A DNA stretch of 29,234 bases from Ardenticatenaceae bacterium (GTDB lineage: Bacteria; Chloroflexota; Anaerolineae; Promineifilales; Promineifilaceae): positions 1-29,234 of the forward strand of contig JACKBU010000039.1 in assembly GCA_020634395.1 (NCBI GenBank), written 5' to 3'. The notes beneath the pieces were generated by a model, which did not search any database, was not told the DNA's origin, and worked only from the letters and a program-made list of their open reading frames with translations. The position numbers and the translations under genes are program-made. The number at the start of each line of letters is the position of its first letter. Within the stretch, counting starts at the first letter, position 1. This document shows positions 7,541-16,173 of the stretch, in pieces.

Positions 7541-9088
7541 ATGCAAACTTCTCAGCCCACTCAGCCCATCAGCAACAAGGTGGCAACTACCCATCACCTC
7601 AGCGACAACATGCTGCTGCTGCTCATCGGTGGCGGCGTCGTACTTTTTCACATCCTAACCAACGGCCAGTACGGTTTCCATCGGGATGAACTGGATATTC
7701 TAATGAACGCGCGGCAGCTGGCCTGGGGCTATGTGGCCTACCCGCCCATCACACCGTTTTTAGCGCGCATCGGACTGACGCTCTTCGGCCCTTCACTGAT
7801 TGGGCTGCGCGCCTTTGCGGCGCTGGGGCAGGGCATCGTCGTCATTCTCAGCGGCCTGATGGCGCGGGATTTTGGTGGCGGACGGTGGGCGCAAGTTGTA
7901 GCCGCTGTGGCCGTGGCTATCTCTCCCGTGGCGCTGACAACCGGCACATTGATCCAGTACATGTCATTTGACTACTTGTGGTGGGTGCTGCTGGCTTTCT
8001 GCACGGTGCGGCTGCTGCGCAGCGAAAACCCCCACTGGTGGTTGGGCATCGGCGCGGCCATCGGCCTGGGCATGATGACAAAATACACGATGCTCTTCCT
8101 GGTAGCCGGACTGGTTGTGGGGGTGTTGATTACGTCGTCCCGCCGGTATTTACGTTCTCCGTGGTTGTGGGCGGGCACGGCCGTTGCCCTTCTCATCTTC
8201 CTGCCCAATCTTATCTGGCAAATCCAGCATCAATTTATCTCCCTGGATTTTTTGAGCGCCATCCACGCCCGCGATCTGGACTGGGGCCGCGCCGATAACT
8301 ACCTGCCTGAGCAGATTTACATGACGACCAATCCCTTCACACTGCCGTTGTGGATAGCCGGATTGTTCTTTTGTTTCTTTGCCCCGGCGGGCAAACGCTT
8401 CCGCCCGCTGGCCTGGATGTACGTGACCACTTTCGTCTTGCTGCTGGTCAGCAAGGGACGATCTTACTACCTGGCGCCAGCTTACCCCATGCTGCTGGCG
8501 GCCGGTTCCGCCTGGCTGGAAAGCTGGCTTAAGACGCTGGCGCGGCAAAAAGCGCGGCTGCTGGAAATCGGGGTGGGCATCCTGCTGGTTTTGGGAGCGA
8601 TCGTGGCAGTCCTCATTGTAAAACCTATCGTCCCCCTCAACTCTGGCATGTGGGATATCCTCAGCCAGATCAGTGACTTGAAGACAGAAATGGTGGGCTG
8701 GCCGGACCTGGTACAGCAGGTAGCCGACATTTACCATCGTTTGCCGGTTGAAGAGCAGGCCCATACGGCCGTCCTGGCCGGGAACTACGGCGAAGCGGGA
8801 GCACTGGATCTGTATGGACCGGATTATGATTTGCCGCCGGTGATCAGTGGAGCTAACAGTCTGTGGGCGCGGGGGTACGGCGACCCGCCGCCGGAAACGG
8901 TCATTGTGGTGGGCTTTGAGGGGACCTATGCCACGCATCTTTTCGCTTCTTGCCAGCCGCAGGGCCGGGTACGCAACCAGTATGGCGTAAAGAATGAAGA
9001 GACCAATTTTCATTCGATGCTGTACGTATGCCGCCAGCCGAGACGGCCGTGGCCCGAACTCTGGGCCGACATGCAGTGGTATCAATAA
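7541..9088 (+). CDS. GT39-type glycosyltransferase (ArnT/PMT-like integral membrane protein)
   Basis: 515 residues with about ten membrane segments. It probably transfers a sugar from a polyprenyl-phosphate donor on the outer face of the cytoplasmic membrane. The diagnostic first loop is present: FHRDELDILMNARQLAWGYV at about residues 47-65, with the acidic pair (D49, E50) typical of GT-C enzymes, followed by YPPITPFLARIGLTLFG. The C-terminal ~150 residues form a soluble extracytoplasmic domain (for example TAVLAGNYGEAGALDLYG), as in many PMT_2 family members. GGAGG lies 8 bases before the ATG. It lies 24 bases before the CPBP protease gene on the same strand, so the two may be cotranscribed. 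Acceptor (lipid, protein or glycan) unknown. Confidence 0.85.
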   Translation: MQTSQPTQPISNKVATTHHLSDNMLLLLIGGGVVLFHILTNGQYGFHRDELDILMNARQLAWGYVAYPPITPFLARIGLTLFGPSLIGLRAFAALGQGIVVILSGLMARDFGGGRWAQVVAAVAVAISPVALTTGTLIQYMSFDYLWWVLLAFCTVRLLRSENPHWWLGIGAAIGLGMMTKYTMLFLVAGLVVGVLITSSRRYLRSPWLWAGTAVALLIFLPNLIWQIQHQFISLDFLSAIHARDLDWGRADNYLPEQIYMTTNPFTLPLWIAGLFFCFFAPAGKRFRPLAWMYVTTFVLLLVSKGRSYYLAPAYPMLLAAGSAWLESWLKTLARQKARLLEIGVGILLVLGAIVAVLIVKPIVPLNSGMWDILSQISDLKTEMVGWPDLVQQVADIYHRLPVEEQAHTAVLAGNYGEAGALDLYGPDYDLPPVISGANSLWARGYGDPPPETVIVVGFEGTYATHLFASCQPQGRVRNQYGVKNEETNFHSMLYVCRQPRRPWPELWADMQWYQ

Positions 9089-9112
9089 ACCAAGATTTAT
9101 CTGCGAGGAATT

Positions 9113-9973
9113 ATGAACACCAACAACATTGAATCCATCTCCCCAAAGGAAACACCCGTGACAGCAACAGGCTGGGTGCAACGCCATCCCATTGCCGCCT
9201 TTATCCTGGTCGCCATGTTGTGGTCGTGGAGCATCTGGTCTTTGTTATTCCTGTTTATCAAGCCGGGTGGCCTGCTGCAAAACCCGCCGCCGATAACGTT
9301 CGTTTTTGTGGTTGTGGGTGGTTTTGGGCCAACGATTAGCGGCTTGCTGATAACGTATCTGGTTTACGGCCGTTCAGGGATGCAGGCGTTAGGCCGCAGG
9401 CTGCGCCACTGGCAGGTCGGCCGTTGGTGGGCAGCGCTGCTCGTCATCCCCGCCATTACCGCCATTACGCCGCTTTTGCGCTGGCTGGCCGGCTACCCGG
9501 TCGACTTCTCGACGATGCTGAGTTTGCTCATCCCCGGTTTGCTGTTAGGTCTCACGGCCGGTTTGATGGAAGAGTTCGGCTGGCGCGGATTTCTGTTACC
9601 GCATTTGCTTAAACGATATGCTCCATTTGCGGCCTCACTGTTGGTAGGCCTTATTTGGGGCGGCCTATGGCACGGATATGCCGATTACTTTGGCTTGGGC
9701 GGAAAGGGCCTGGCTTTCTGGCCGCTCATGCTGCTGGTTGGGCCAATCTTGCTGTCAGCCTGGGCGCTGGTTCTGACCCGCGTTTATCAGGGCACGCAGG
9801 GCAGCCTGCTTCTATCCATTCTCATGCACGCCAGCCTTTCGTCCAGCGCCCTGATTTTTGGACAGACGTATGCCACGCTCTCCGAAGAAATCCTCTGGAC
9901 AGCGATCAGCGTTGGCGTGGCCTGGCTGGGGTCGATGCTGTTCTGGTGGATGACACGCCACGCCATAGTTTAA
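9113..9973 (+). CDS. CPBP-family intramembrane metalloprotease
   Basis: 286 residues, about eight membrane helices. The CPBP/Rce1/Abi motifs are intact: EEFGWR at residues 153-158 (the EExxxR motif), then the His-containing WGGLWHGYADYF about 35 residues later, and ILMHASLSSSALIF, the second His motif. These Glu and His residues form the predicted zinc or glutamate-protease active site inside the membrane. GAGGAATT precedes the ATG. The gene follows the glycosyltransferase by 24 bases. Family members process prenylated proteins, bacteriocins or anti-sigma factors; nothing here shows the substrate. Confidence 0.88.
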   Translation: MNTNNIESISPKETPVTATGWVQRHPIAAFILVAMLWSWSIWSLLFLFIKPGGLLQNPPPITFVFVVVGGFGPTISGLLITYLVYGRSGMQALGRRLRHWQVGRWWAALLVIPAITAITPLLRWLAGYPVDFSTMLSLLIPGLLLGLTAGLMEEFGWRGFLLPHLLKRYAPFAASLLVGLIWGGLWHGYADYFGLGGKGLAFWPLMLLVGPILLSAWALVLTRVYQGTQGSLLLSILMHASLSSSALIFGQTYATLSEEILWTAISVGVAWLGSMLFWWMTRHAIV

Positions 9974-10005
9974 GGGCTGTGACGATACGGCCGTCTGGAA
10001 ACAAA

Positions 10006-10830
10006 ATGACCGATATTCAACGCATCATCCAACGCTTGTTGGAAACAAACCCACTGCGAGAACCGGTGCTTCGCTCAATCATCCAGACCCTGAACCTGCC
10101 GCTGGCCAGCCTAGGACTTGACGTCGGCAGCGGCATTGGTCTGCAGGCTTTGTTGCTCGCCGAAGCTGCCGGTACAGAGGGACACATTACCGGCCTGGAT
10201 ATTTCTCCAGAATTACTGACCTACGCCGAAACTCTGGTGGCCAAGGCCGGGCTCTCTGACCGCATATCGTTTCGTGAAGGCGACATGCACGGCCTTCCTT
10301 TTGCCAATGACACTTTCGATTGGGTCTGGAGCGCAGACTGTGTGGGGTATCCGGCAGGTGAGCTGTGCCCGATTTTGGCCGAACTGGCACGGATCGTGAA
10401 ACCGGGCGGGAGCATTACCATTCTGGGCTGGACTTCTCAGCAACTGCTGCCCGGCCATCCTTTGTTGGAAGCCCGCTTGAATTCCGACTGCTCATCATAC
10501 ACCCCCTTCTTGCGAGGAAAAAGCCCGGAACTTCATTTTCTCCGAGGGCTGCACTGGTTCCGAGAAGTAGGATTAGAGCAAGTCCGGGCGCAGACTTTTG
10601 TCGGCGATGTCCAGGGGCCGCTCAACAACAGCCAACGCACGGCTCTGACGTCCCTCTTTGAGATGTTGTGGGAGCAGCCGCAGCCACAGGTTTTGGACGA
10701 AGACTGGCAGGCTTACCAACGCCTGTGCCACCCACAATCGGCCGATTTTGTCCTGAACCTTCCCGACTATTACGCCTTTTTTACCTACACCGTTTTTTCC
10801 GGCAAAAAGCCCCAGGAGCAAACGCGATGA
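10006..10830 (+). CDS. class I SAM-dependent methyltransferase
   Basis: 274 residues. The Rossmann SAM-binding motif I is LGLDVGSGIGLQALLLAEAAG (about residues 36-56), followed by the acidic motif II ITGLDISPELL, then GDMHGLPFANDTFDWVWSAD (motif III/IV region) and LARIVKPGGSITILGW, the canonical post-motif strand. This is the Methyltransf_11/UbiE-like order. The ATG at 10006 is preceded only by a weak GGAA; an in-frame GTG at 9979 with AAGGG upstream is an alternative start that would add nine residues. The frame is open back to 9655 but that part overlaps the CPBP gene. The stop overlaps the start of the selenoprotein gene (ATGA), so the two are translationally coupled and may act together. 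Substrate unknown. Confidence 0.87.
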   Translation: MTDIQRIIQRLLETNPLREPVLRSIIQTLNLPLASLGLDVGSGIGLQALLLAEAAGTEGHITGLDISPELLTYAETLVAKAGLSDRISFREGDMHGLPFANDTFDWVWSADCVGYPAGELCPILAELARIVKPGGSITILGWTSQQLLPGHPLLEARLNSDCSSYTPFLRGKSPELHFLRGLHWFREVGLEQVRAQTFVGDVQGPLNNSQRTALTSLFEMLWEQPQPQVLDEDWQAYQRLCHPQSADFVLNLPDYYAFFTYTVFSGKKPQEQTR

Positions 10831-11714
10831 CTCTACAAGTAGATTCTTATCGTTATCTCGACAAACTGAGCAAACAAATGGTGACCACCTGGATCAGGCA
10901 AGAAACGCCGCGGGCCATTCCGTGGACACCCTTAACCAAGCCTCTGTCGGAATGTACGGTCGCGCTCATCAGTTCTGGCGGCATTGCCCTGAAAACGCAG
11001 CCCCCTTTTGACCAGGAAAAGGAACGGCGAAATCCGTGGTGGGGCGATCCATCTTACCGGCTTATCCCGCGCACTACCACGGCCGTTGACATTCGTGTCT
11101 ACCATCTGCACATCAACCCGGCCTTCGCCGAAGAAGATCTGAACTGCCTGCTGCCATTGGAGCGCTTGCTAGAACTGGAACAGTCTAGAGAAATCGGCCG
11201 ATCTGCGCCCTCCCACTACTCCATCATGGGCTACATATTGCAGCCAGACGTACTTCTGGCCGAAAGCACACCGGCCATTATCCACCAGCTGCAAGAAGAA
11301 GCCGTCGATGCCGTCGTCCTGGTTCCCACCTGACCGATCTGTAACTGGTCCGTAGGACTGGTTCAGCGAGAAATTGAAGCCGCCGGCATAAGCACGATTA
11401 TCCTTTCCAACGTACCGGATTTAACGTCTTCGGTATGCGTACCGCGCCTGGCGGCCATCGAGTATCCGTTTGGCTGCCAATTTGGCCTGCCGGGCGACAA
11501 AGCCAGGCAAATGGAGATTCTGCGAGCCACCTTACAGGCCCTGGAGAGTATCACCACGCCGGGAACGGCCGTGCATCTACCAATTTCCTGGACGGAGCCA
11601 ACGCGCAAACCGCGTCTGCACCCACCACAAGCGCCGCCCATCAGCAAGTATCTCATCAAACATCCCTGGCTGTTCCCTCGTTTGCTAACGCGGGACATTC
11701 CGCCCTGCTCATAG
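10827..11714 (+). CDS. GrdB-family selenoprotein (glycine/sarcosine/betaine reductase selenoprotein B-like), in-frame TGA = Sec169
   Basis: A 295-residue protein if the TGA at 11331-11333 is read as selenocysteine. The part before it carries family features: VALISSGGI near the start, DPSYRLIP, YHLHINPAF, then VDAVVLVPT directly before the TGA. The same frame continues with PIC, giving a U-x-x-C redox motif (UPIC), and stays open 127 codons to a TAG at 11712. The downstream part is also family-like (SVGLVQREIEAAGI, EYPFG, FGLPGD, HLPISWTEP). A hairpin starting 6 nt after the TGA fits a bacterial SECIS. In known GrdB-family enzymes the Sec attacks the substrate C-N bond; the UPxC relatives are uncharacterised redox proteins. 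The start overlaps the methyltransferase stop. No sel genes are in this window. A standard gene caller would stop at 11333. Confidence 0.85.
11339..11366 (+). promoter_or_regulatory. bacterial SECIS-like hairpin
   Basis: AACTGGTCC at 11343-11351 pairs with GGACTGGTT at 11355-11363 (9 pairs, two of them G-U) around a GTA loop. CTG at 11339-11341 pairs with CAG at 11364-11366, leaving a single bulged U. The apical loop begins 18 bases after the TGA, within the spacing known for bacterial SECIS elements, and its first base is G, as expected for SelB recognition. Confidence 0.78.
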
Positions 11715-11765
11715 CTGCGTGGGGGGGAATTCACCGGCTGCACCGACCACCGAGAATGAAAACCC

Positions 11766-11822
11766 AACCTCCCGGAGGTTTTCAGGGCAGCGCAAAGTCG
11801 AGGCAACGACCTCCGGGAGGTT
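11766..11822 (+). repeat. large inverted repeat of the CCTCCGG family, possible terminator or leader hairpin
   Basis: AACCTCCCGGAGGT at 11766-11779 is perfectly complementary to ACCTCCGGGAGGTT at 11809-11822 (14 bp, 29-base loop). Each arm is also nearly palindromic by itself, allowing alternative folds. The downstream arm is followed by TTATTTAG. It lies between the selenoprotein stop (11714) and the esterase start (11842), so it may terminate the selenoprotein transcript or control the esterase leader. Similar hairpins occur at 13070 and 28403. Confidence 0.6.
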
Positions 11823-11841
11823 TATTTAGAAGGAGTACAAC

Positions 11842-13056
11842 ATGAAAAAGTCATTCTGGTTTTTGATTGGACTGTTAACCTTTTTGATAGGCTGTTCAGC
11901 CGGGGAAACGGCCGTTTCCCCCACCGCTGCTCCGTCTCCCACGCCCGCCATCCAGGCAACGGCCGTGCCCACCAGCCTGCCACCCACAACCGAACCTACC
12001 CAGACCCCGGCGCCAACGGAAACGGCCGTGCCCCAAGAAAACTTCTTCACGACCACCATTCCGGCTCCCTCTCTGGCCGAAAACATGCTGGGCGAACCAG
12101 CCGAACGCGAGATCGCCGTCTACCTGCCTCCCTCCTACTACGAATCAACCACCCGCTACCCGGTCATCTACTACCTGGCCGGCTTCGAAGAAGGATTGAG
12201 CGACAGTTACACACTGCGCAGCCTGATGGACACAATGGTCGCCGACGGCACTGTGCAAGAAATGATCATTGTCGAGGCCAGCGGCTATAACTTGCTGGGC
12301 GGCAGTTTCTACGTCAATTCTCCCGTCACTGGCAACTGGGAAGACTTTGTCATCCACGATCTGGTGCAGTATACCGACAGCAATTTCCGTACCATCCCGG
12401 CTGTAGAATCGCGGGGTATCGCTGGCTTTTCGATGGGTGGTTTCGGTGCTCTGAATCTGGCCATGCGCCATCCGGAAATCTTCGGCGCGGTTTACGCCCT
12501 TTCGCCCGGCTTGTTTGCGCCCGATGGCCTGGCCAGTTCACAAATGTTTGCCGCACCGTATGTCGCCGAATCCTTTCTGGCGCTAGAAGATGAGCTGGCC
12601 TCTTTATCGCCTGAAGAAGCCCAGGCGCAGTTCCTGCACTGGACCGGCTCCTCGCACGGCGATCTGGGTTTCACGGTAGCCTATGGGGCAGCCTTCGCCC
12701 CAGATCCGGATAAAAATGCTCCTTACATCGACTTTCCCTACACCGCTGCGGATGGCCCGGTTGACGAAGCCACCTGGCAGCGTTGGGAAAGCGGCTTTGG
12801 CGGCGTAACCGATGAGGTCGCCGCTTATAAAGACAACTTCCTCCAGCTAAAAGGCATCGTTATTGACTACGGGACACGCGATCCCTATCGTTGGATTCCG
12901 GCCGGCTGCGATTTTCTGTCAGCGGAACTAACGGCCGCCGGCATCCCCCATGAGCTGCAAACATTTGCCGGGGGACATGGCAACCTGGTAGGTCGGGCCA
13001 AAGATGTGATGCTGCCCTTCTTCTCCAACACTTTGCTGCCGGACATCACAGCTTAA
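11842..13056 (+). CDS. esterase-family lipoprotein (alpha/beta hydrolase, esterase D-like)
   Basis: 404 residues. The N-terminus MKKSFWFLIGLLTFLIGC is a lipoprotein signal peptide with lipobox LIGC, so the enzyme should be lipid-anchored on the outer face of the membrane. A Thr/Pro/Ala-rich linker of about 55 residues follows (encoded partly by three ACGGCCGT octamers giving repeated ETAV/ATAV), then a putative-esterase domain. Family marks: YLPPSYYESTTRYPVIYYLAG, the nucleophile elbow GFSMGGFGA with Ser197, and a C-terminal His in FAGGHGNLVGRA. AAGGAG precedes the ATG. Relatives hydrolyse S-formylglutathione, acetylxylan, siderophore or feruloyl esters; this substrate is unknown. It is followed by a hairpin and then by a large regulator gene. 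Confidence 0.9.
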   Translation: MKKSFWFLIGLLTFLIGCSAGETAVSPTAAPSPTPAIQATAVPTSLPPTTEPTQTPAPTETAVPQENFFTTTIPAPSLAENMLGEPAEREIAVYLPPSYYESTTRYPVIYYLAGFEEGLSDSYTLRSLMDTMVADGTVQEMIIVEASGYNLLGGSFYVNSPVTGNWEDFVIHDLVQYTDSNFRTIPAVESRGIAGFSMGGFGALNLAMRHPEIFGAVYALSPGLFAPDGLASSQMFAAPYVAESFLALEDELASLSPEEAQAQFLHWTGSSHGDLGFTVAYGAAFAPDPDKNAPYIDFPYTAADGPVDEATWQRWESGFGGVTDEVAAYKDNFLQLKGIVIDYGTRDPYRWIPAGCDFLSAELTAAGIPHELQTFAGGHGNLVGRAKDVMLPFFSNTLLPDITA

Positions 13057-13069
13057 CCTATCGCCAACT

Positions 13070-13110
13070 GGCCGGAGGTTTTGCGCCGCTGCAGACGCGG
13101 ACCTCCGGCC
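13070..13110 (+). terminator. hairpin downstream of the esterase gene (CCTCCGG family)
   Basis: GGCCGGAGGT at 13070-13079 pairs with ACCTCCGGCC at 13101-13110 (10 bp); a further GCG/CGC pairing lies inside the 21-base loop. It begins 14 bases after the esterase stop. It shares GGAGGTTTT...ACCTCC with the element at 11766, so it may be a dispersed repeat acting as a transcript 3' end. No clear T-run follows. Confidence 0.5.
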
Positions 13111-13219
13111 GCGCCTCTCTGGAATCACATGTTTCTGATGACATTCGTCACTACTTTTCCCGAACCGCTTTTTCATATCATATATTCTGGTAGTAGAGTG
13201 GTTATTTTCGGGAGAGTTC

Positions 13220-15940
13220 ATGATTCAAGATAGTGCAAGTTTGGAACGGCCGTCGTCCCGTGTTGACAATTCCCTCGATTATTCTCCGGCAATAGAAAGT
13301 CCATTGCTGCGTACCAAGCTGCACCCACCGCACGCCACAGCTACCCTCCTCACGCGCCCCCGTCTCACCGAGCAGCTAACCCAACATCCCAACGGTTCGC
13401 TCATTTTGCTGTCGGCTCCGGCCGGCTTTGGCAAAACAACCCTGGTAGCCGACTGGATACGGCAGCAAAGCGCCCCGGCCGCCTGGCTAACACTAGACGA
13501 ACAAGACAACGATCCCATGCTTTTCTGGCGTTATCTTATCGCGGCGCTGCAGGTGATAGATCCCCGCCTGGGACTGCATGCGCAGGCCGCCTTGGCCAGC
13601 CTGACGAGGATTTCACTGGAAACGGCCGTTACCTTCCTCATCAACGACATCGCCACCTATGTTCCCGTAGACACACCGCTCATACTGGTGCTCGACGATT
13701 TTCACTGGATCCATGACGCGGCCATCCACCACAGCCTCAACTACCTGCTGCAGCACCAGCCGCCGCAGTTACACCTGCTCATCCTGACACGCGCCGACCC
13801 GCCCCTTTCTCTGGCGCGGCTGCGCGTGGAAGGCCGCCTCATGGAACTGCGTGCCGCCGACCTGCGCCTGACGCTGCCCGAGATTGGCGAGTTTTTTAAC
13901 AGGGTCATGGCCCTGGGGATTCCTGACGAAGCGGTTAGTTTGTTGGCCGACAGGACGGAAGGCTGGGCGGCCGGCCTGCAGTTGGCGGCCCTCTCCCTGC
14001 GCCAGCCGGGTCCAGTAGATTCGGCCAGGCGCGTGTACACGTTTGCCGGGGCCAGGCAGCACGTGTTTGCCTACTTAATGGAAGAGGTTCTTTACCACCA
14101 GCCGGAAGAGGTGCGGCAGTTTCTGCGAGAAACGGCCGTTCTCGGGCAGTTTTCGGCCTCGCTGTGCACGGCCGTTACTGGCCAGCAAGACGCCGACCGC
14201 CTGCTGGCCCAACTGGCCGCCGCAAATCTCTTCCTGACGCCCTTGGATGATCAGGGGCAGTGGTACCGTTACCATCCTTTGTTTGCCGAGATGCTGCGTG
14301 CCGGCCTGGATGAAACGGCCGTGCAAACCTGCCATCGCCGCGCCGCCCACTGGTATGCCGAACAGCAGCTTTTGCCCGACGCCATCCACCACGCCCTGGC
14401 CGCCAGCGACTACGATTTGCTTGTCCGGCTGCTCGAACAAACCTATAAAACGCTTCTGGCCAACGGCTTCCTGGTCTCCTTGCAAAAATGGTTGGCGGCC
14501 GTGCCCAACGAGTTCCAAACGCCACGCTTACGCCTGGCCTTCGCCTGGGCCAGAATCTACGAAAGCGGCGAGGCAGATCTGCAGCGGACCTTAACCGGAA
14601 TCCGCGAGCAGTTAACCGCGATGGATGGGCCTTTGCAGGGCGAAATGTTGGCTGTGCAGGCCATTTATTCATCGCTTTACGGCCAGCCGGAACAGAGCAT
14701 TGAATGGGCCAAACAGGCACTGGGTCTGATTGCGCCTGATGATTTTCTCAGCCTGGCAGCAGCTTACCAGGCGTTGGGCAACGCCTACCGCTATCAGGGC
14801 CAGCTTGACGGCGCCCTGGACGCCTACGCTCAGGCCGTAGAACAGTTTAAGGCAATGGGTGATCCCTTCATGGCTCACTTGCCCATTTATCGCATGGCCC
14901 ACATCCAAATCTTGCAGGGACACCTGTACCAGGCGCGGCAAACCTATGAGTTGGTGCGCCAACAGGCTCAGGCTGCCGGCTATGAACCGCTGATAATGAG
15001 CGGCGAAGTTTTTGGCCATCTCAGCGATTTGTACTGGGAGTGGAACGACCTGGAACAGGCCGCAGCGTTTGCCCGTCAGGAAATCGAACTGGCCCAGACC
15101 GGCCGGATGCTGCTGGCACTGGTAGACGGTTATTTGAAACTGGCCGCTGTATTGGCAGCACAGGGAGACGGCACGGCCGCCAGAGAACACCTGGCCCTGG
15201 CCCGAGAAACGGCCGTACAGCTACAATCTGCCTCCGTCTCCGCCCAGGTAGACATGCACTGCGCCCGGCACCAGCTGACTGGCGGCGACCTCGCCACCGC
15301 CGCGGAGTGGGCCGAAGCTTACGCCCATCGACGTAAAAGCCCGGCATGTGTGTTGAACGTCTTAATGGCGCAATCGGCGGACCTGCTACTGGCCAGAATC
15401 TGGCTCCTGCAGGGCCGCACAGATACCGTTCTGCAGTTTTTGGAAGACATCATCCCCGAGTTGACGGCCGTAGGGCGCAACCGCTTGCTGGTAGAAGCCC
15501 ACATCCTTCAGGCGCTGGCCTGGGACCGCAAAAAAGACGAGGCGAATGCGCGCAAAGCCCTTCTTCACGCGCTGGCCCTGGCCAAGCCTGAAGGTTACAT
15601 GCGGGTCTTCATCGAAAACGGGCACCCGCTCGCGGCCCTGCTTGCCGAAGTCCGCAGCTTCTACCCTGAATACGTGCCCCAGCTGCTGCGGGCAATGACT
15701 GAATCAACCCCGGCCAATGGCACCGCCTCTCCAGCCCTGCTCGATCCGCTAACGGAACGCGAACTGGACATTCTTAGCCTGATTGCCCAGGGGCAGTCCA
15801 ACCGCCAGATCGCTGATGCGCTGTTCATCAGCGTAGGCACCGTTAAAGGGCACGTCAACCACATCTTTAGCAAACTAGACGTGCAAAACCGCACCCAGGC
15901 CGTCATTCGGGCGCGCGAATTGGAACTGGTTGAGGTCTGA
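13220..15940 (+). CDS. LuxR-family transcriptional regulator, MalT/LAL type
   Basis: 906 residues, the usual length for LAL (large ATP-binding LuxR) regulators. Order seen: an N-terminal STAND/AAA ATPase with Walker A LSAPAGFGKTTLVADW at about residues 74-89 and Walker B LILVLDDFHWI near 155; a winged-helix and helical-repeat region with TPR-like segments across about 400-780 (for example AYQALGNAYRYQGQLDGALDAYAQAVEQF); and a C-terminal GerE/LuxR helix-turn-helix, LTERELDILSLIAQGQSNRQ with IADALFISVGTVKGHVNHIF, near 840-895. In MalT-like proteins an inducer binds the repeat region and ATP-dependent oligomerisation permits DNA binding. GGGAGA lies 6 bases before the ATG. It is monocistronic here, and its neighbours (the lipoprotein esterase upstream) are possible targets by position only. 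Confidence 0.92.
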   Translation: MIQDSASLERPSSRVDNSLDYSPAIESPLLRTKLHPPHATATLLTRPRLTEQLTQHPNGSLILLSAPAGFGKTTLVADWIRQQSAPAAWLTLDEQDNDPMLFWRYLIAALQVIDPRLGLHAQAALASLTRISLETAVTFLINDIATYVPVDTPLILVLDDFHWIHDAAIHHSLNYLLQHQPPQLHLLILTRADPPLSLARLRVEGRLMELRAADLRLTLPEIGEFFNRVMALGIPDEAVSLLADRTEGWAAGLQLAALSLRQPGPVDSARRVYTFAGARQHVFAYLMEEVLYHQPEEVRQFLRETAVLGQFSASLCTAVTGQQDADRLLAQLAAANLFLTPLDDQGQWYRYHPLFAEMLRAGLDETAVQTCHRRAAHWYAEQQLLPDAIHHALAASDYDLLVRLLEQTYKTLLANGFLVSLQKWLAAVPNEFQTPRLRLAFAWARIYESGEADLQRTLTGIREQLTAMDGPLQGEMLAVQAIYSSLYGQPEQSIEWAKQALGLIAPDDFLSLAAAYQALGNAYRYQGQLDGALDAYAQAVEQFKAMGDPFMAHLPIYRMAHIQILQGHLYQARQTYELVRQQAQAAGYEPLIMSGEVFGHLSDLYWEWNDLEQAAAFARQEIELAQTGRMLLALVDGYLKLAAVLAAQGDGTAAREHLALARETAVQLQSASVSAQVDMHCARHQLTGGDLATAAEWAEAYAHRRKSPACVLNVLMAQSADLLLARIWLLQGRTDTVLQFLEDIIPELTAVGRNRLLVEAHILQALAWDRKKDEANARKALLHALALAKPEGYMRVFIENGHPLAALLAEVRSFYPEYVPQLLRAMTESTPANGTASPALLDPLTERELDILSLIAQGQSNRQIADALFISVGTVKGHVNHIFSKLDVQNRTQAVIRARELELVEV

Positions 15941-16173
15941 CGAAACGGCCGTTTCCCCTTCCCTATTTTCCGCCTCTTTTTTCGCCAGATATAGACAGGA
16001 ACGTTGTATGCCACGCTGCACGTCGCTGCCGGGCTGCCCCATAGTTGACGCCGGCCAACAGCCCGCAAAGCACAAACGCCTGGCCAGACGGCCGTCAAAT
16101 ATGCGGTTTTCTAGCGGGTAGGGTTTGGGAGCAACTTGATTGGTGAGGGACGGCCGTCTCGAACCGCCCCTCC
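15941..16173. other. convergent intergenic region, no gene seen
   Basis: This 233-base gap lies between the stops of the plus-strand LuxR gene and the minus-strand cytochrome b fusion. It contains three ACGGCCGT octamers (near 15945, 16089 and 16151) and a pyrimidine-rich run around 15953-15985, which could help terminate the LuxR transcript. I see no convincing small gene or tRNA. Confidence 0.5.

Noticed and set aside
8150..9187. Long minus-strand frame of 345 codons opposite the glycosyltransferase
   Set aside because: Shadow of the GT39 gene: no family features, biased composition, and the plus-strand protein has clear motifs.
9655..10005. N-terminal extension of the methyltransferase by 117 codons
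   Set aside because: It lies almost wholly inside the CPBP protease gene in another frame and has no methyltransferase features.
10827..11333. Truncated GrdB-like pseudogene ending at the TGA
   Set aside because: The frame stays open 127 codons beyond it with family-like sequence and a SECIS-like hairpin, so Sec recoding explains it better than a nonsense mutation.
16100..16173. Possible tRNA-like segment with GAACCGCC
   Set aside because: Arms could not be paired into a cloverleaf, and the motif includes a common ACGGCCGT octamer.
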